A program made the translations under genes and the position numbers. From Chloroflexota bacterium (GTDB lineage: Bacteria > Chloroflexota > Anaerolineae > Promineifilales > Promineifilaceae): a stretch of DNA of 64,000 nt. Every line of letters starts with the position of its first letter. The first letter of the stretch is position 1. The notes beneath the pieces are model-generated. The model searched no databases and had not been told where the DNA came from. It saw nothing but the letters and a program-made list of their open reading frames with translations. Positions 34,909 through 43,862 of this stretch are shown one piece after another. Location of the stretch: the NCBI GenBank assembly GCA_024277135.1, contig JAJRVV010000197.1, forward strand, positions 18,572-82,571, written 5' to 3'.

Positions 34909-36392
34909 GGATGGATATGAAGGGCAGGTTTTGGCGTTGGTGGCTGGCGGGAACGGCCGTGCTAATCATCTTGTTGTCGGCGGCGGGCAATTCCCAGGCA
35001 CAGGTGTTGGACAATCGGTGGCGTGAACCCCGGCTGTTGTCCAGTCCAGGCGTGCAGTTCACGAGTGCAGTGGAGATGGTGACGGATCCATACGGCCGTC
35101 TGCACCTGTTTTGGCGGGAAGAAGACCCGTATGACGGCGTGCATACCATTCAATATGCCGTATTTGATGGCGAAGTTTGGTCGGACGCGGTGGACATTTT
35201 TGCCGCTCCTCCCGGATTATCCATTGACTCATTCACGGCCGCCATTGATGCTGAAGGCACAATCCATCTCATTTGGAATGAAGGTAACGAGGGCCCAGTG
35301 TACTATTCGCGGGCGGCCGCCACAAATGCGTTGACGGCGCGAGCCTGGTCGGAGCGGGTGCGGCTGGAGACGGTGCCCGCTTTTCGGGTGCAACTGCAAG
35401 TGGATGCTGCCGGTGTGCTGCATTTGGTGTACCTTAGCTTTTTTGGTAGTGAGCCGGGGGTTTACTATACCCGCTCGGAGGATGGCGGCGAATCCTGGCG
35501 GCCGTCATATTGGCTCGATCCGGACATCCCGCTGCGGCAGGCGCCGACGGTGATGGATTTTAAAATGGATGAATGGGGCGGCCTGCATGTGCTTTGGTAT
35601 TACCTCAACCTGGATACGGTGGGAGGGTTAGGGGATTGGGTGCGTTATACGCGCTCGGTGGATGGTGGTGATACCTGGGACATCCCGACCACGATTGATG
35701 TGGCGGATGAGTCGCCGGATGAACTGCGGCTGCCTTATCCCAGTCTGGCTGTGGTTGGTGAGACTATCCATGTAATATGGGCGGGTACATCGGGTACGCG
35801 GCGGGAGCATCGCTTTTCGTCGGATCGCGGCCAGTCTTGGAGTGAAACGGAGCGGGTGTTTGGCGGCTTGCAGGGGCAGGCGTTGGGGGATGGCCTGGCA
35901 GCGGACGCATCGGGACGGCTGCACTTTTTCGGGCAGATTCGCTGGCCGCAGGGGTTGTATCACGCTGCTTGGGAACCGGAGACAGGCTGGTCGGCGGCGG
36001 AGATGATTTATTTGATTGCGGCCGATGCGTTTGAGGGGCGTAACGGCCGTTACCATGTACATAATGTGCGAGCGGCGGCGCTAAATGGCAACCAACTAGT
36101 GGTCACTTTTACCGATGAGGCGATTGGGCCATTGTATGCGATGATGACGACGCTGGCGGATGTGACGGCCGTGCCGCCACAGCCCACGCCGCCGTCGCTG
36201 CTGCCCGCGCCTTCTCCCACGCCGGAACCGCTCCAGGCTACGCCGACATCCACACCCAAACCTTTTTCGGGGGAAACGGCCGTGCCGCTTGCGAATACGA
36301 TTGGTTTTAGTGATAGTTTATGGCTGGGGGTGCTGCCGGCCGTTGTTCTTTTGTTGGCGGTCATTGTCGTCCGTTTGATTCGTTCAGGTTAG
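34905..36392 (+). CDS. BNR/Asp-box (sialidase-like) protein, paralogue of 25603-28308
   Basis: RSEDGGESWRPS, RSVDGGDTWDIP, SSDRGQSWSET; PTPEPLQATPTSTPKP stalk; C-terminal TM ending RLIRSG. Confidence 0.82.
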   Translation: MRMDMKGRFWRWWLAGTAVLIILLSAAGNSQAQVLDNRWREPRLLSSPGVQFTSAVEMVTDPYGRLHLFWREEDPYDGVHTIQYAVFDGEVWSDAVDIFAAPPGLSIDSFTAAIDAEGTIHLIWNEGNEGPVYYSRAAATNALTARAWSERVRLETVPAFRVQLQVDAAGVLHLVYLSFFGSEPGVYYTRSEDGGESWRPSYWLDPDIPLRQAPTVMDFKMDEWGGLHVLWYYLNLDTVGGLGDWVRYTRSVDGGDTWDIPTTIDVADESPDELRLPYPSLAVVGETIHVIWAGTSGTRREHRFSSDRGQSWSETERVFGGLQGQALGDGLAADASGRLHFFGQIRWPQGLYHAAWEPETGWSAAEMIYLIAADAFEGRNGRYHVHNVRAAALNGNQLVVTFTDEAIGPLYAMMTTLADVTAVPPQPTPPSLLPAPSPTPEPLQATPTSTPKPFSGETAVPLANTIGFSDSLWLGVLPAVVLLLAVIVVRLIRSG

Positions 36393-36483
36393 GTGTGCGC
36401 TGCTGATTTTCGTAAGGTTTGCTGTATGGGAAAAGTAGTAATCTCAGTTTGAGAAACCGGGTTGGGTAGTCTGTGACCCGGTT

Positions 36484-37758
36484 TTGCATTTGCGGAGCAA
36501 TTTCATGCGCATCTTGATTATCAGCAATTATTATCCCCCCTTTGAGATCGGTGGTTGGGGGCAACTTACCCAAAACGTGGCCGATCGGTTACAAGATCGC
36601 GGCCATCAAGTTTGTGTCCTGGCCAGCAATTACCGGGCTGAAGAACTGGTTGATGCCGAACCAGACGTCTGTCGTTTGCTGCATCTGGAAAGCCCGGATC
36701 ACGTTCATTACCATCCCCACTACTCCTTTACCCAGACCCGGCTGGAATCTGAAAACCGAAAAATCCTGGTGCATACGGCGATTGAATTTGCGCCAGACAT
36801 CATTTTCATCAATGGAATGTGGAATATGCCGCACACTGTTGCCCGGACGGCCGAGGTGCTGCGGCCGGGGCGGGTGGCTTATTACATGGCCAGCTCTTGG
36901 CCGATGGAACAGGACGCCCACACAGCCTACTGGATGGATTTGCCGACGGCCGCCTGGAAACGGTGGCCGAAAGCGGTGATGGGCGCTCTCATCCGTAAAA
37001 TGTTCATTCCCGGCACACCGCGGAACGATCTGGATTTCCCCCTAGTGCTGTGTGTCAGCCGGTTTATCCAAGACAAGATGGTTCAAGAGGCCGACATCCC
37101 CTGCCACCGGACGCGGGTGGTGCATAATGGCGTTGATCTGGCTGATTTCCCGCCGATTGTCACCCAGAACGGCCATCCTACACTGCGGCTGCTCTATGCC
37201 GGTCGGCTATCGCCCGACAAAGGGGTGCATACCATCATCGAAAGCCTGCCGTATTTGCGGGAACGGCCGTTACCCCTTTCCATCCGCATCACCATTGTGG
37301 GCAGCGGGGCTATTGAATATGAAGATCATTTGCGGCGGTTGGTTGATGAATTAGACATCGCCGACATGATCCAATTTCGAGGTCAGGTTCCCCGCGAAAA
37401 AATGCCGGGTATCCTGGCTGAACAAGCAGTTTTATTGTTCCCTTCTATTTGGGAAGAACCATTGGCGCGTATGGTGCAAGAGGCGATGGCTTCGGGGCTG
37501 GTGGTGATTGGCACCGAAACCGGCGGCACGCCGGAGATTTTGCACGACGGCATTAACGGAATGACTTTCCCCGCAGGGGACGCTGAGGCTTTGGCGCGTA
37601 AAATTGCCCGGGTGGCCGGCGATGAGTCGCTGCGCCATCGTTTGGCCCAGGCCGCCCGTTTTACTGTGGCCGAAAAATTCACCATGGATCGGATGGTGGA
37701 CGAGATCGAAAACCAACTGGGAGCACTGCTGCGCGCGGCGACGGCCGAAATGGCATAA
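36484..37758 (+). CDS. glycosyltransferase family 4
   Basis: LRLLYAGRLSPDKGVHTIIESLPYL, RITIVGSGAIEYEDHLRRL, LLFPSIWEEPLARMVQEAMASGLVVIGTETGGTPEIL. Confidence 0.9.
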   Translation: MHLRSNFMRILIISNYYPPFEIGGWGQLTQNVADRLQDRGHQVCVLASNYRAEELVDAEPDVCRLLHLESPDHVHYHPHYSFTQTRLESENRKILVHTAIEFAPDIIFINGMWNMPHTVARTAEVLRPGRVAYYMASSWPMEQDAHTAYWMDLPTAAWKRWPKAVMGALIRKMFIPGTPRNDLDFPLVLCVSRFIQDKMVQEADIPCHRTRVVHNGVDLADFPPIVTQNGHPTLRLLYAGRLSPDKGVHTIIESLPYLRERPLPLSIRITIVGSGAIEYEDHLRRLVDELDIADMIQFRGQVPREKMPGILAEQAVLLFPSIWEEPLARMVQEAMASGLVVIGTETGGTPEILHDGINGMTFPAGDAEALARKIARVAGDESLRHRLAQAARFTVAEKFTMDRMVDEIENQLGALLRAATAEMA

Positions 37759-37803
37759 ACCACATTCATTGAGGAATGAAACTTTCCCCAGAGAGAGAAG
37801 ATT

Positions 37804-37826
37804 TGCCAGGTTTCCAAAACCTTGCA
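37804..37826. repeat. hairpin tgc-c-aggttt-cca-aaacct-t-gca related to 21805-21837
   Basis: Same layout TGCnAGGTTT..AAACCTnGCA with one mismatch. Confidence 0.6.
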
Positions 37827-37849
37827 GACATACGCTTTACATTATGCCT

Positions 37850-37886
37850 GGCGCATGACACAAATTTTCAGGAGATGTCATGCGCC
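37850..37886. repeat. hairpin with perfect 11-bp stem ggcgcatgaca ... tgtcatgcgcc
   Basis: Read directly in the same intergenic gap. Confidence 0.65.
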
Positions 37887-37910
37887 GCAGCGCACCATCA
37901 AATGAATGAA

Positions 37911-37970
37911 AATCCGCAGATTGCACCGATGACGCAGATTTTTCTCTGTATTCTCTGTGAACTCTGTGGC
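37911..37970. repeat. ccgcagat / tctctgtg low-complexity repeat
   Basis: aaatccgcagattgcaccgatgacgcagatttttctctgtattctctgtgaactctgtgg; related wording at 57464-57545. Confidence 0.55.
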
Positions 37971-37978
37971 GATTTATA

Positions 37979-39355
37979 TTGGAGAAAACATTGACCAAGC
38001 CGAATGTGATTTTATTGACGATTGATACGCTGCGGGCAGATCGGTTGGGCTGCTATGGGTACGAACGGCCGCTCACGCCCAATCTGGATCGGTTGGCGGA
38101 AAATGGGGTGCGGTTTACGCAGGCCATCACCGGCGGCTCTTGGACACAGGCGGCTTTCCCAGTCATCTTTACTTCAACTTATGCCGGGATGTATGGCGGA
38201 TGTTTGGGGATTTTGTCCCCGGAGCGCCCTTCGCCCATCACAGCCCTGGCTGATAACGGGTACGAGACGGCTGGTTTTTCCACCAGCCCTTTGCTTAGTC
38301 ATAATTATCAATACCATCGCGGTTTTGATACCTTTGCTGACTTGATTCCAAATGAATCTGAACCTTTTCTGCGGCGAATCAAAGGCGGACAGCGGTTATT
38401 GCAGCAACCACTGATTCATCGGGCAGCTAAACTCTTGGGTCAACAGACGCGCCCTGCCAAAACTTATGTCAATGCTTCTGACCTCACGGACAAGGTGTGT
38501 GCCTGGTTGGATCAGACAACCAAGCCCTTTTTTACCTGGGTTCATTACATGGATGTCCATTGGCCGTATCACCTTGAGGATACGCTGGATAAACCGAAGG
38601 ATATTGCTCAGGCCTGGCAGGATGTATCGCACCTGCATGATGTGAATTGGCGGGGGGCTGCCATCACGCCTGCACAAAAAGAAAGGTACATTTCTTTGTA
38701 TGAGGAGGCGTTGGTTTATACAGACGCTCAAGTTGGCCGGTTGTTGGATTTTCTTGAGGCAAAAGGATTGCGTGACAATACGGTTGTTATAGTCGTGGCG
38801 GATCATGGAGAAGAATTTCTGGAACACGGCCGTTGGGGACATTGGGAAAACAATTTGCACGATGAGATAATAAAAGTCCCTTTGATCATCCATCTGCCGA
38901 ACAAAGCGGAAGATACAATTGTGAACCGCCAGGTGCATACACTCGATCTCATGCCTACGATTTTAGAACTCTGTGGCATTGATCCCGTGGATGGCATGTT
39001 GGGGACGAGTCTCATACCCCTTTGGCAGGGGCAGGAATCAGCCTACGCCTCAAAAATCGCAATCAGTGAAATGTGGCGCGATGAGTGGCACATCATTTCA
39101 GTCCGCAACGGGACCTATAAATACATTTGGGATAATCGCCAACCGGAAGCGCCGCAGTTGTTTGATCTGCAAAACGATCCGGGGGAGCGGCAAAATATCA
39201 GCCATCAGCAGTCTGAACAGGCGGCAGAATTTCATCAGGAAATAAAGGCTTACCTGAAGCGTGTTCAAGAAACAATGGTTGAAGGAGCGCTGGCCGAGCC
39301 GGAATTAAGCGATGGGATGATGGCCCGTCTTCGTGATTTGGGATACGTGGAATAA
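37979..39355 (+). CDS. sulfatase (alkaline-phosphatase superfamily)
   Basis: NVILLTIDTLRADRLGCYGYERPLTPNLDRLAENGVRFTQAITGGSWTQAAFPVIFTSTY, VVADHGEEFLEHGRWGH; ends LRDLGYVE. TTG start in ORF track. Confidence 0.88.
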   Translation: MEKTLTKPNVILLTIDTLRADRLGCYGYERPLTPNLDRLAENGVRFTQAITGGSWTQAAFPVIFTSTYAGMYGGCLGILSPERPSPITALADNGYETAGFSTSPLLSHNYQYHRGFDTFADLIPNESEPFLRRIKGGQRLLQQPLIHRAAKLLGQQTRPAKTYVNASDLTDKVCAWLDQTTKPFFTWVHYMDVHWPYHLEDTLDKPKDIAQAWQDVSHLHDVNWRGAAITPAQKERYISLYEEALVYTDAQVGRLLDFLEAKGLRDNTVVIVVADHGEEFLEHGRWGHWENNLHDEIIKVPLIIHLPNKAEDTIVNRQVHTLDLMPTILELCGIDPVDGMLGTSLIPLWQGQESAYASKIAISEMWRDEWHIISVRNGTYKYIWDNRQPEAPQLFDLQNDPGERQNISHQQSEQAAEFHQEIKAYLKRVQETMVEGALAEPELSDGMMARLRDLGYVE

Positions 39356-40537
39356 ATGAGGGTGCTGCATATCACCGAGATTTTGGCGCCGGTAGGCGGG
39401 ATTGAGACTTACCTGCTCCGGCTGCTGCCGTTATTAGAGGGTATTGGTCTGGAAAATTGCGTCGTTTATCGGCAGTCACATCCGCAAACAGTGGAGAATG
39501 GTTTGCATACCATCCATCTCCCTTTAACAAATGATTCGGTTCAGGATGAGAACAATCTGGCAGCGATCATACAATCAGTAAAGCCAACTGTGATTTGCCT
39601 GCACGCTGTTTACGATTTGGCCACCGTGCGAGCCGCCGGGCGATTATCGCCGACATTGGCCTATGTGCATGGGTTTGTCCCCGTCTGTCCCGGTTTGGGA
39701 AAGTATTTCCGCCGCGGTGATGAGGTATGCACCCGATCTTTTGGATTGGGGTGTGTGTCTCAAATATATTGGCGTCGCTGTGCCTCGGCGCGGCACCCGC
39801 GCAGCGTCTACCAAATTATGCGTAATACCCGGCACTATCTGGATGCTTACCAACTGCTGGATGGAATTATTGTCGGCAGCTGTTATATGCGTGAATTATT
39901 AGCCCAGAATGGTTTTGTGGATACCCATACGCATATTTTGCCTCCTCACTTTGAACAACCTACCCGACAAAGAGTAGAACCCAATGGAAATCCACCAGAG
40001 ATCTTGTTTGTAGGCCGGTTGGAAGCGGAGAAAGGGTTGCCTTATTTGCTGGAGGCTGTCCGTTTGTTGCCGATGCCGTATCGCCTGCGAATTGCGGGAG
40101 ATGGCGCCTTGCGGGACTCATATGTGTTCTCGGCTGCCGCTCTTGGCTTGACGGATCAGGTTGAGTTTTTAGGGTGGCTCAATCCTGAAGATCTCCGCGA
40201 AGCTTACCGGCGGGCTTCATTTTTGGTGATGACTTCGGTCATGCCGGAGCCTTTTGGGAAAGTGGGAATCGAAGCAATGGCATACGGCCGTCCGGTGGTG
40301 GCGTTCAATGTCGGCGGTATCTCGGACTGGTTGCATGATGAGGAAAACGGGTTGATGGCCGCTCCCAGGGATTCCCGCGATCTGGCAGCGAAAATGAGCG
40401 TTTTGCTCCAAAACCCGGCCGAGTCCGCCAGACTGGGCCAAAATGGATGGGAGTTTGTCCGGCAAAATTTCAATCCCGAACAGTATGGCGAGCGATTTTC
40501 CCGGATATTGGAAACGGCCGTGTCTCAGGCAAATTGA
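39356..40537 (+). CDS. glycosyltransferase family 4
   Basis: EILFVGRLEAEKGLPYLLEAVRLL, RLRIAGDGALRDSY, VEFLGWLNPEDLREAYRRASFLVMTSVMPEPFGKVGIEAMAYGRPVVAFNVGGI. Confidence 0.9.
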   Translation: MRVLHITEILAPVGGIETYLLRLLPLLEGIGLENCVVYRQSHPQTVENGLHTIHLPLTNDSVQDENNLAAIIQSVKPTVICLHAVYDLATVRAAGRLSPTLAYVHGFVPVCPGLGKYFRRGDEVCTRSFGLGCVSQIYWRRCASARHPRSVYQIMRNTRHYLDAYQLLDGIIVGSCYMRELLAQNGFVDTHTHILPPHFEQPTRQRVEPNGNPPEILFVGRLEAEKGLPYLLEAVRLLPMPYRLRIAGDGALRDSYVFSAAALGLTDQVEFLGWLNPEDLREAYRRASFLVMTSVMPEPFGKVGIEAMAYGRPVVAFNVGGISDWLHDEENGLMAAPRDSRDLAAKMSVLLQNPAESARLGQNGWEFVRQNFNPEQYGERFSRILETAVSQAN

Positions 40538-40540
40538 CTT

Positions 40541-41536
40541 ATGTATGTCAGCATCATTATCCCCACCTACAACCGGCAGGATCAGCTCATGGTAACGCTC
40601 AACGCCCTGAGAAACCAGACCTATCCCGCCGCCTCATTTGAAGTGATTTTAGTGGATGATGGCTCTACGGACGATACCCCCCGGTTCGCCGACGCCAGGT
40701 TCCCATTCCCTTTTGCCTATCTGCATAAGAAGAACAGCGGCGCCACAATTTCCCGTAATGTGGGCGCGGGAAGAAGCAAAGGAGAACTGCTGATTTTTTT
40801 GGATGATGATATTGAATTAGACCCGCCAGCTGTTGAAGTGTTGGTGCGAAAACATAAGCTCTATGCCAAAACCATCATCGTGGGCACGCTGCTGCCGGCG
40901 AAATCAGAGGCAGATCGTCAATCCAGCCTGGTCTCTTCAACGCTTTCTGACCGTGAGCAAAACGAGTCGCAGGTTGATTTTATAGAATGTTTTACCGGTT
41001 TATTGAGTATCAGAGCCAACGATTTTCACGCATTGGGCGGGTTTCATGATCCGACCGGAGGCTGGCCTAACTGGGATGATGTGGATTTTGGTTATCGGGC
41101 CAGTCAGGCCGGCTTCCAGATTTTACGCACATCAGAAGCAACCGCTGTCCATCATGACCAAGCCGCTGCCAATATCATCTCTGCCGCCAATCGTTGGCAT
41201 CAAGCCAGTAAAACGGCCGCGCGCCTCTTCCAGGTTCATCCAGAAATTCAACCCCACCTGCCTATGTTCATTGACAAATCGCCCATCAACTGGCATCGTG
41301 ATTCACCCTGGTTAATCGGCCGGAAAATGGTAAGACCCCTCGCTTCCTCCCGGCCGATCCTGTGGGGGCTGGAAAAACTGGCATTAAAACAAGAATCGTC
41401 AAACAGGGATTCACCTTTTTTAGCCATTCTCTATCGTTGGATCATTGGCGGATATATTTTTCGAGGCTATCGAGCCGGACTACGGGAGATAAATAGCGCT
41501 CCTATCATGACGAAGAAAGCGCAGGGAGCCAGATGA
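40541..41536 (+). CDS. glycosyltransferase family 2
   Basis: VSIIIPTYNRQDQLMVTLNALRNQTYPAASFEVILVDDGSTDDT, GELLIFLDDDIELDP, GWPNWDDVDFGYRA. Confidence 0.92.
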   Translation: MYVSIIIPTYNRQDQLMVTLNALRNQTYPAASFEVILVDDGSTDDTPRFADARFPFPFAYLHKKNSGATISRNVGAGRSKGELLIFLDDDIELDPPAVEVLVRKHKLYAKTIIVGTLLPAKSEADRQSSLVSSTLSDREQNESQVDFIECFTGLLSIRANDFHALGGFHDPTGGWPNWDDVDFGYRASQAGFQILRTSEATAVHHDQAAANIISAANRWHQASKTAARLFQVHPEIQPHLPMFIDKSPINWHRDSPWLIGRKMVRPLASSRPILWGLEKLALKQESSNRDSPFLAILYRWIIGGYIFRGYRAGLREINSAPIMTKKAQGAR

Positions 41537-42939
41537 GTATTTTAGGGCTGCCCAGTCGCTCCCGGCGATTATTAAAAGACCGGCTGTTTTGGCGGCAGGC
41601 GATCATCGTGTCAGGCGTACTCGCGGCTGGCGCCCTCCTGCCTCTGGGCCTGCCGCCTCGTTTCCACATAGCGATTATTGGATTACCAATTTTGGCGGCC
41701 GGGGTCTTGTTGTTACTTCATTATCCCTCCCTGGGATTGGTCGCCTTGATTGCTGCCAGTTTAGTTGTGCGATTTTCTGTGCCAGCGATTGGTTTGCCGG
41801 CCGTTTTCTTGATCGGTCTCAGTGTACTCTGGGTATTTGATATGGTTGTCCGTCGCCGCCGGATCATGCTCATCCCTTCCCCAACCATTTTACCCCTGCT
41901 TTTTTTGATCGCCACCACCATTTTGGCCTTTATTATGGGCCAATTGCCCTGGTATCCGCTCACACCGGCGCCGATGGATGGACAGATTGGGGGGATGGCA
42001 ATCTTCATTCTTTCCTTCATGGCTTATTTATTGGCGGCTCATCAAGTGACAGAGATTCGTTGGCTAAAAACCATGACCTTTGTATTTTTAGCCCTCTCAT
42101 CCATCTACATGGTGGGCCGTCTGACCCCTGTCACCAGTCGTTTTGTCGGCCGTTACATCTTCCACCCGGCCACTATAGGCAGTCTCTTTTGGGTATGGGT
42201 GGTGGCACAATCTTTCAGTCAGGCAATTTATAATCGCCAATTGTCATTCCGATGGCGGGCGGCATTGTTGGGGTTGACGCTCATAACCCTATACGCTGGA
42301 TTGATTCAAGCTCGCGGGTGGACATCGGGATGGGTTCCCCCTCTGGTGGCTTTGCTTGTGATACTCATTGTGGGATCGCCTCGGTTTGCCATACCAACGA
42401 TTATTGTGGGGGGGTTGATTGGGCTATTATCACTGGATGCGGTTCGGGGATTGATTTTTATTGGAGATAATGAGTACAGCGCCATTACCCGTGTGGAAAG
42501 CTGGCGGATTATCGCCGAGATTGTGAAGGTAAATCCTATACTCGGGTTGGGGCCATCCAATTACCGATTTTACACCCCGCTCTTTCCAATTTTAGGCTGG
42601 TATGTACAATTTAATTCTCACAATAACTATGTGGATATTGTGGCTCAAACTGGTTTTCTAGGGTTGTTTTTTTTCCTCTGGTTTTTCTGGCAGACAGGTC
42701 GATTAGGCTGGCAGTTACTAAAACGTGTTCCCGAAGGGGGGTTCAGACAGGCGTATGTGTATGGCGCCATGGGTGGGCTGGTGGCGACACTGGTCGCTGC
42801 TATGTTGGGGGATTGGGTCTTGCCTTTTGCTTATAATGTGGGTATTGAGGGCATGAGGGCCAGTATGTTTTCCTGGCTGTTCCTGGGCGGACTGCTGGCG
42901 CTGGACCAAATCACCAAGACCGAGACTGTAAAATCATGA
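41533..42939 (+). CDS. O-antigen ligase-like membrane protein
   Basis: Multi-TM; NPILGLGPSNYRFYTPLFPILGWYVQFNSHNNYVDIVAQTGFLGLFFFLWFFW (Wzy_C-like). Confidence 0.85.
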   Translation: MSILGLPSRSRRLLKDRLFWRQAIIVSGVLAAGALLPLGLPPRFHIAIIGLPILAAGVLLLLHYPSLGLVALIAASLVVRFSVPAIGLPAVFLIGLSVLWVFDMVVRRRRIMLIPSPTILPLLFLIATTILAFIMGQLPWYPLTPAPMDGQIGGMAIFILSFMAYLLAAHQVTEIRWLKTMTFVFLALSSIYMVGRLTPVTSRFVGRYIFHPATIGSLFWVWVVAQSFSQAIYNRQLSFRWRAALLGLTLITLYAGLIQARGWTSGWVPPLVALLVILIVGSPRFAIPTIIVGGLIGLLSLDAVRGLIFIGDNEYSAITRVESWRIIAEIVKVNPILGLGPSNYRFYTPLFPILGWYVQFNSHNNYVDIVAQTGFLGLFFFLWFFWQTGRLGWQLLKRVPEGGFRQAYVYGAMGGLVATLVAAMLGDWVLPFAYNVGIEGMRASMFSWLFLGGLLALDQITKTETVKS

Positions 42940-43853
42940 AACTCGGAATCATTGTTGTTAGCTGGAATGTCAAGTCGTTGCTGACCAATTGTCTGGCCTC
43001 GGTATATGCCCATCCGCCACAGGAGCTGTTTGAGGTGGTGACGGTGGACAATGCCTCGACGGATGGCAGCCCTGAGATGGTGCAGGCGCGTTTCCCCCAG
43101 GCGAAGTTGATCGAATGTGATGAGAACCTGGGCTTTGCCCGCGGCAATAATGTGGGGATTGACCAGTGCCGGGCAGAGTATGTGTTGTTGTTGAATCCAG
43201 ATACGGTGGTGAAGCCGGGCGCGATTCAGACGTTGGTGGATTTTTTGGACGCGCATCCGCAGGCGGGGGCGGCGGGGTCACGCTTGTTGAATCCAGACGG
43301 CTCGTTGCAGCATCCTTCTTGCTCCCCCAGGCCGACGGTGGCGCGAGAACTGTGGCGGTTGCTGCATCTGGATCGGGTACGGCCGTTGGCCGTTTATCGC
43401 ATGGATCGCTGGTCGTTGACGGAACCGCGAGCGGTGGATGTGATCCAGGGGGCGTCGTTGATGATACGCCGGTCGGTTCTGGATCGGATTGGCCTGCTGG
43501 ATGAGCGGTATTTCATGTACTCGGAAGAAGTGGACTTATGTTTGCGGATTCAGCGGCCGGGCTGGCAGTTGTTTTGGGTTCCCCAATCGCAGGTGGTGCA
43601 TTTTGGCGGTCAAAGCACCGGGCAGGCGGCGGTAGCGATGTTCCAGCAGTTGTACCGGGCCAAGCTGATGTATTTTCGCAAGCATTATGGCAAACGGGCC
43701 GGGATGGGTTATAAATTTGTTTTGACGGCCGCATCGCTGTCCCGATTGCTGTTGACGCCATTGGTATTTTTACAACGGCCGTCCGCGCGAAAACGAAACT
43801 TGCGCCTGGGCCGGCAGTATTGGCGTCTGCTGCTGGCGCTGCCGGAGATGTGA
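42936..43853 (+). CDS. glycosyltransferase family 2 (rhamnosyltransferase-like)
   Basis: KLGIIVVSWNVKSLLTNCLASVYAHPPQELFEVVTVDNASTDGSPEMV, NLGFARGNNVGI, GLLDERYFMYSEEVDLCLRIQRPGW. Confidence 0.92.
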   Translation: MKLGIIVVSWNVKSLLTNCLASVYAHPPQELFEVVTVDNASTDGSPEMVQARFPQAKLIECDENLGFARGNNVGIDQCRAEYVLLLNPDTVVKPGAIQTLVDFLDAHPQAGAAGSRLLNPDGSLQHPSCSPRPTVARELWRLLHLDRVRPLAVYRMDRWSLTEPRAVDVIQGASLMIRRSVLDRIGLLDERYFMYSEEVDLCLRIQRPGWQLFWVPQSQVVHFGGQSTGQAAVAMFQQLYRAKLMYFRKHYGKRAGMGYKFVLTAASLSRLLLTPLVFLQRPSARKRNLRLGRQYWRLLLALPEM

Positions 43854-43862
43854 TAGTACGCC

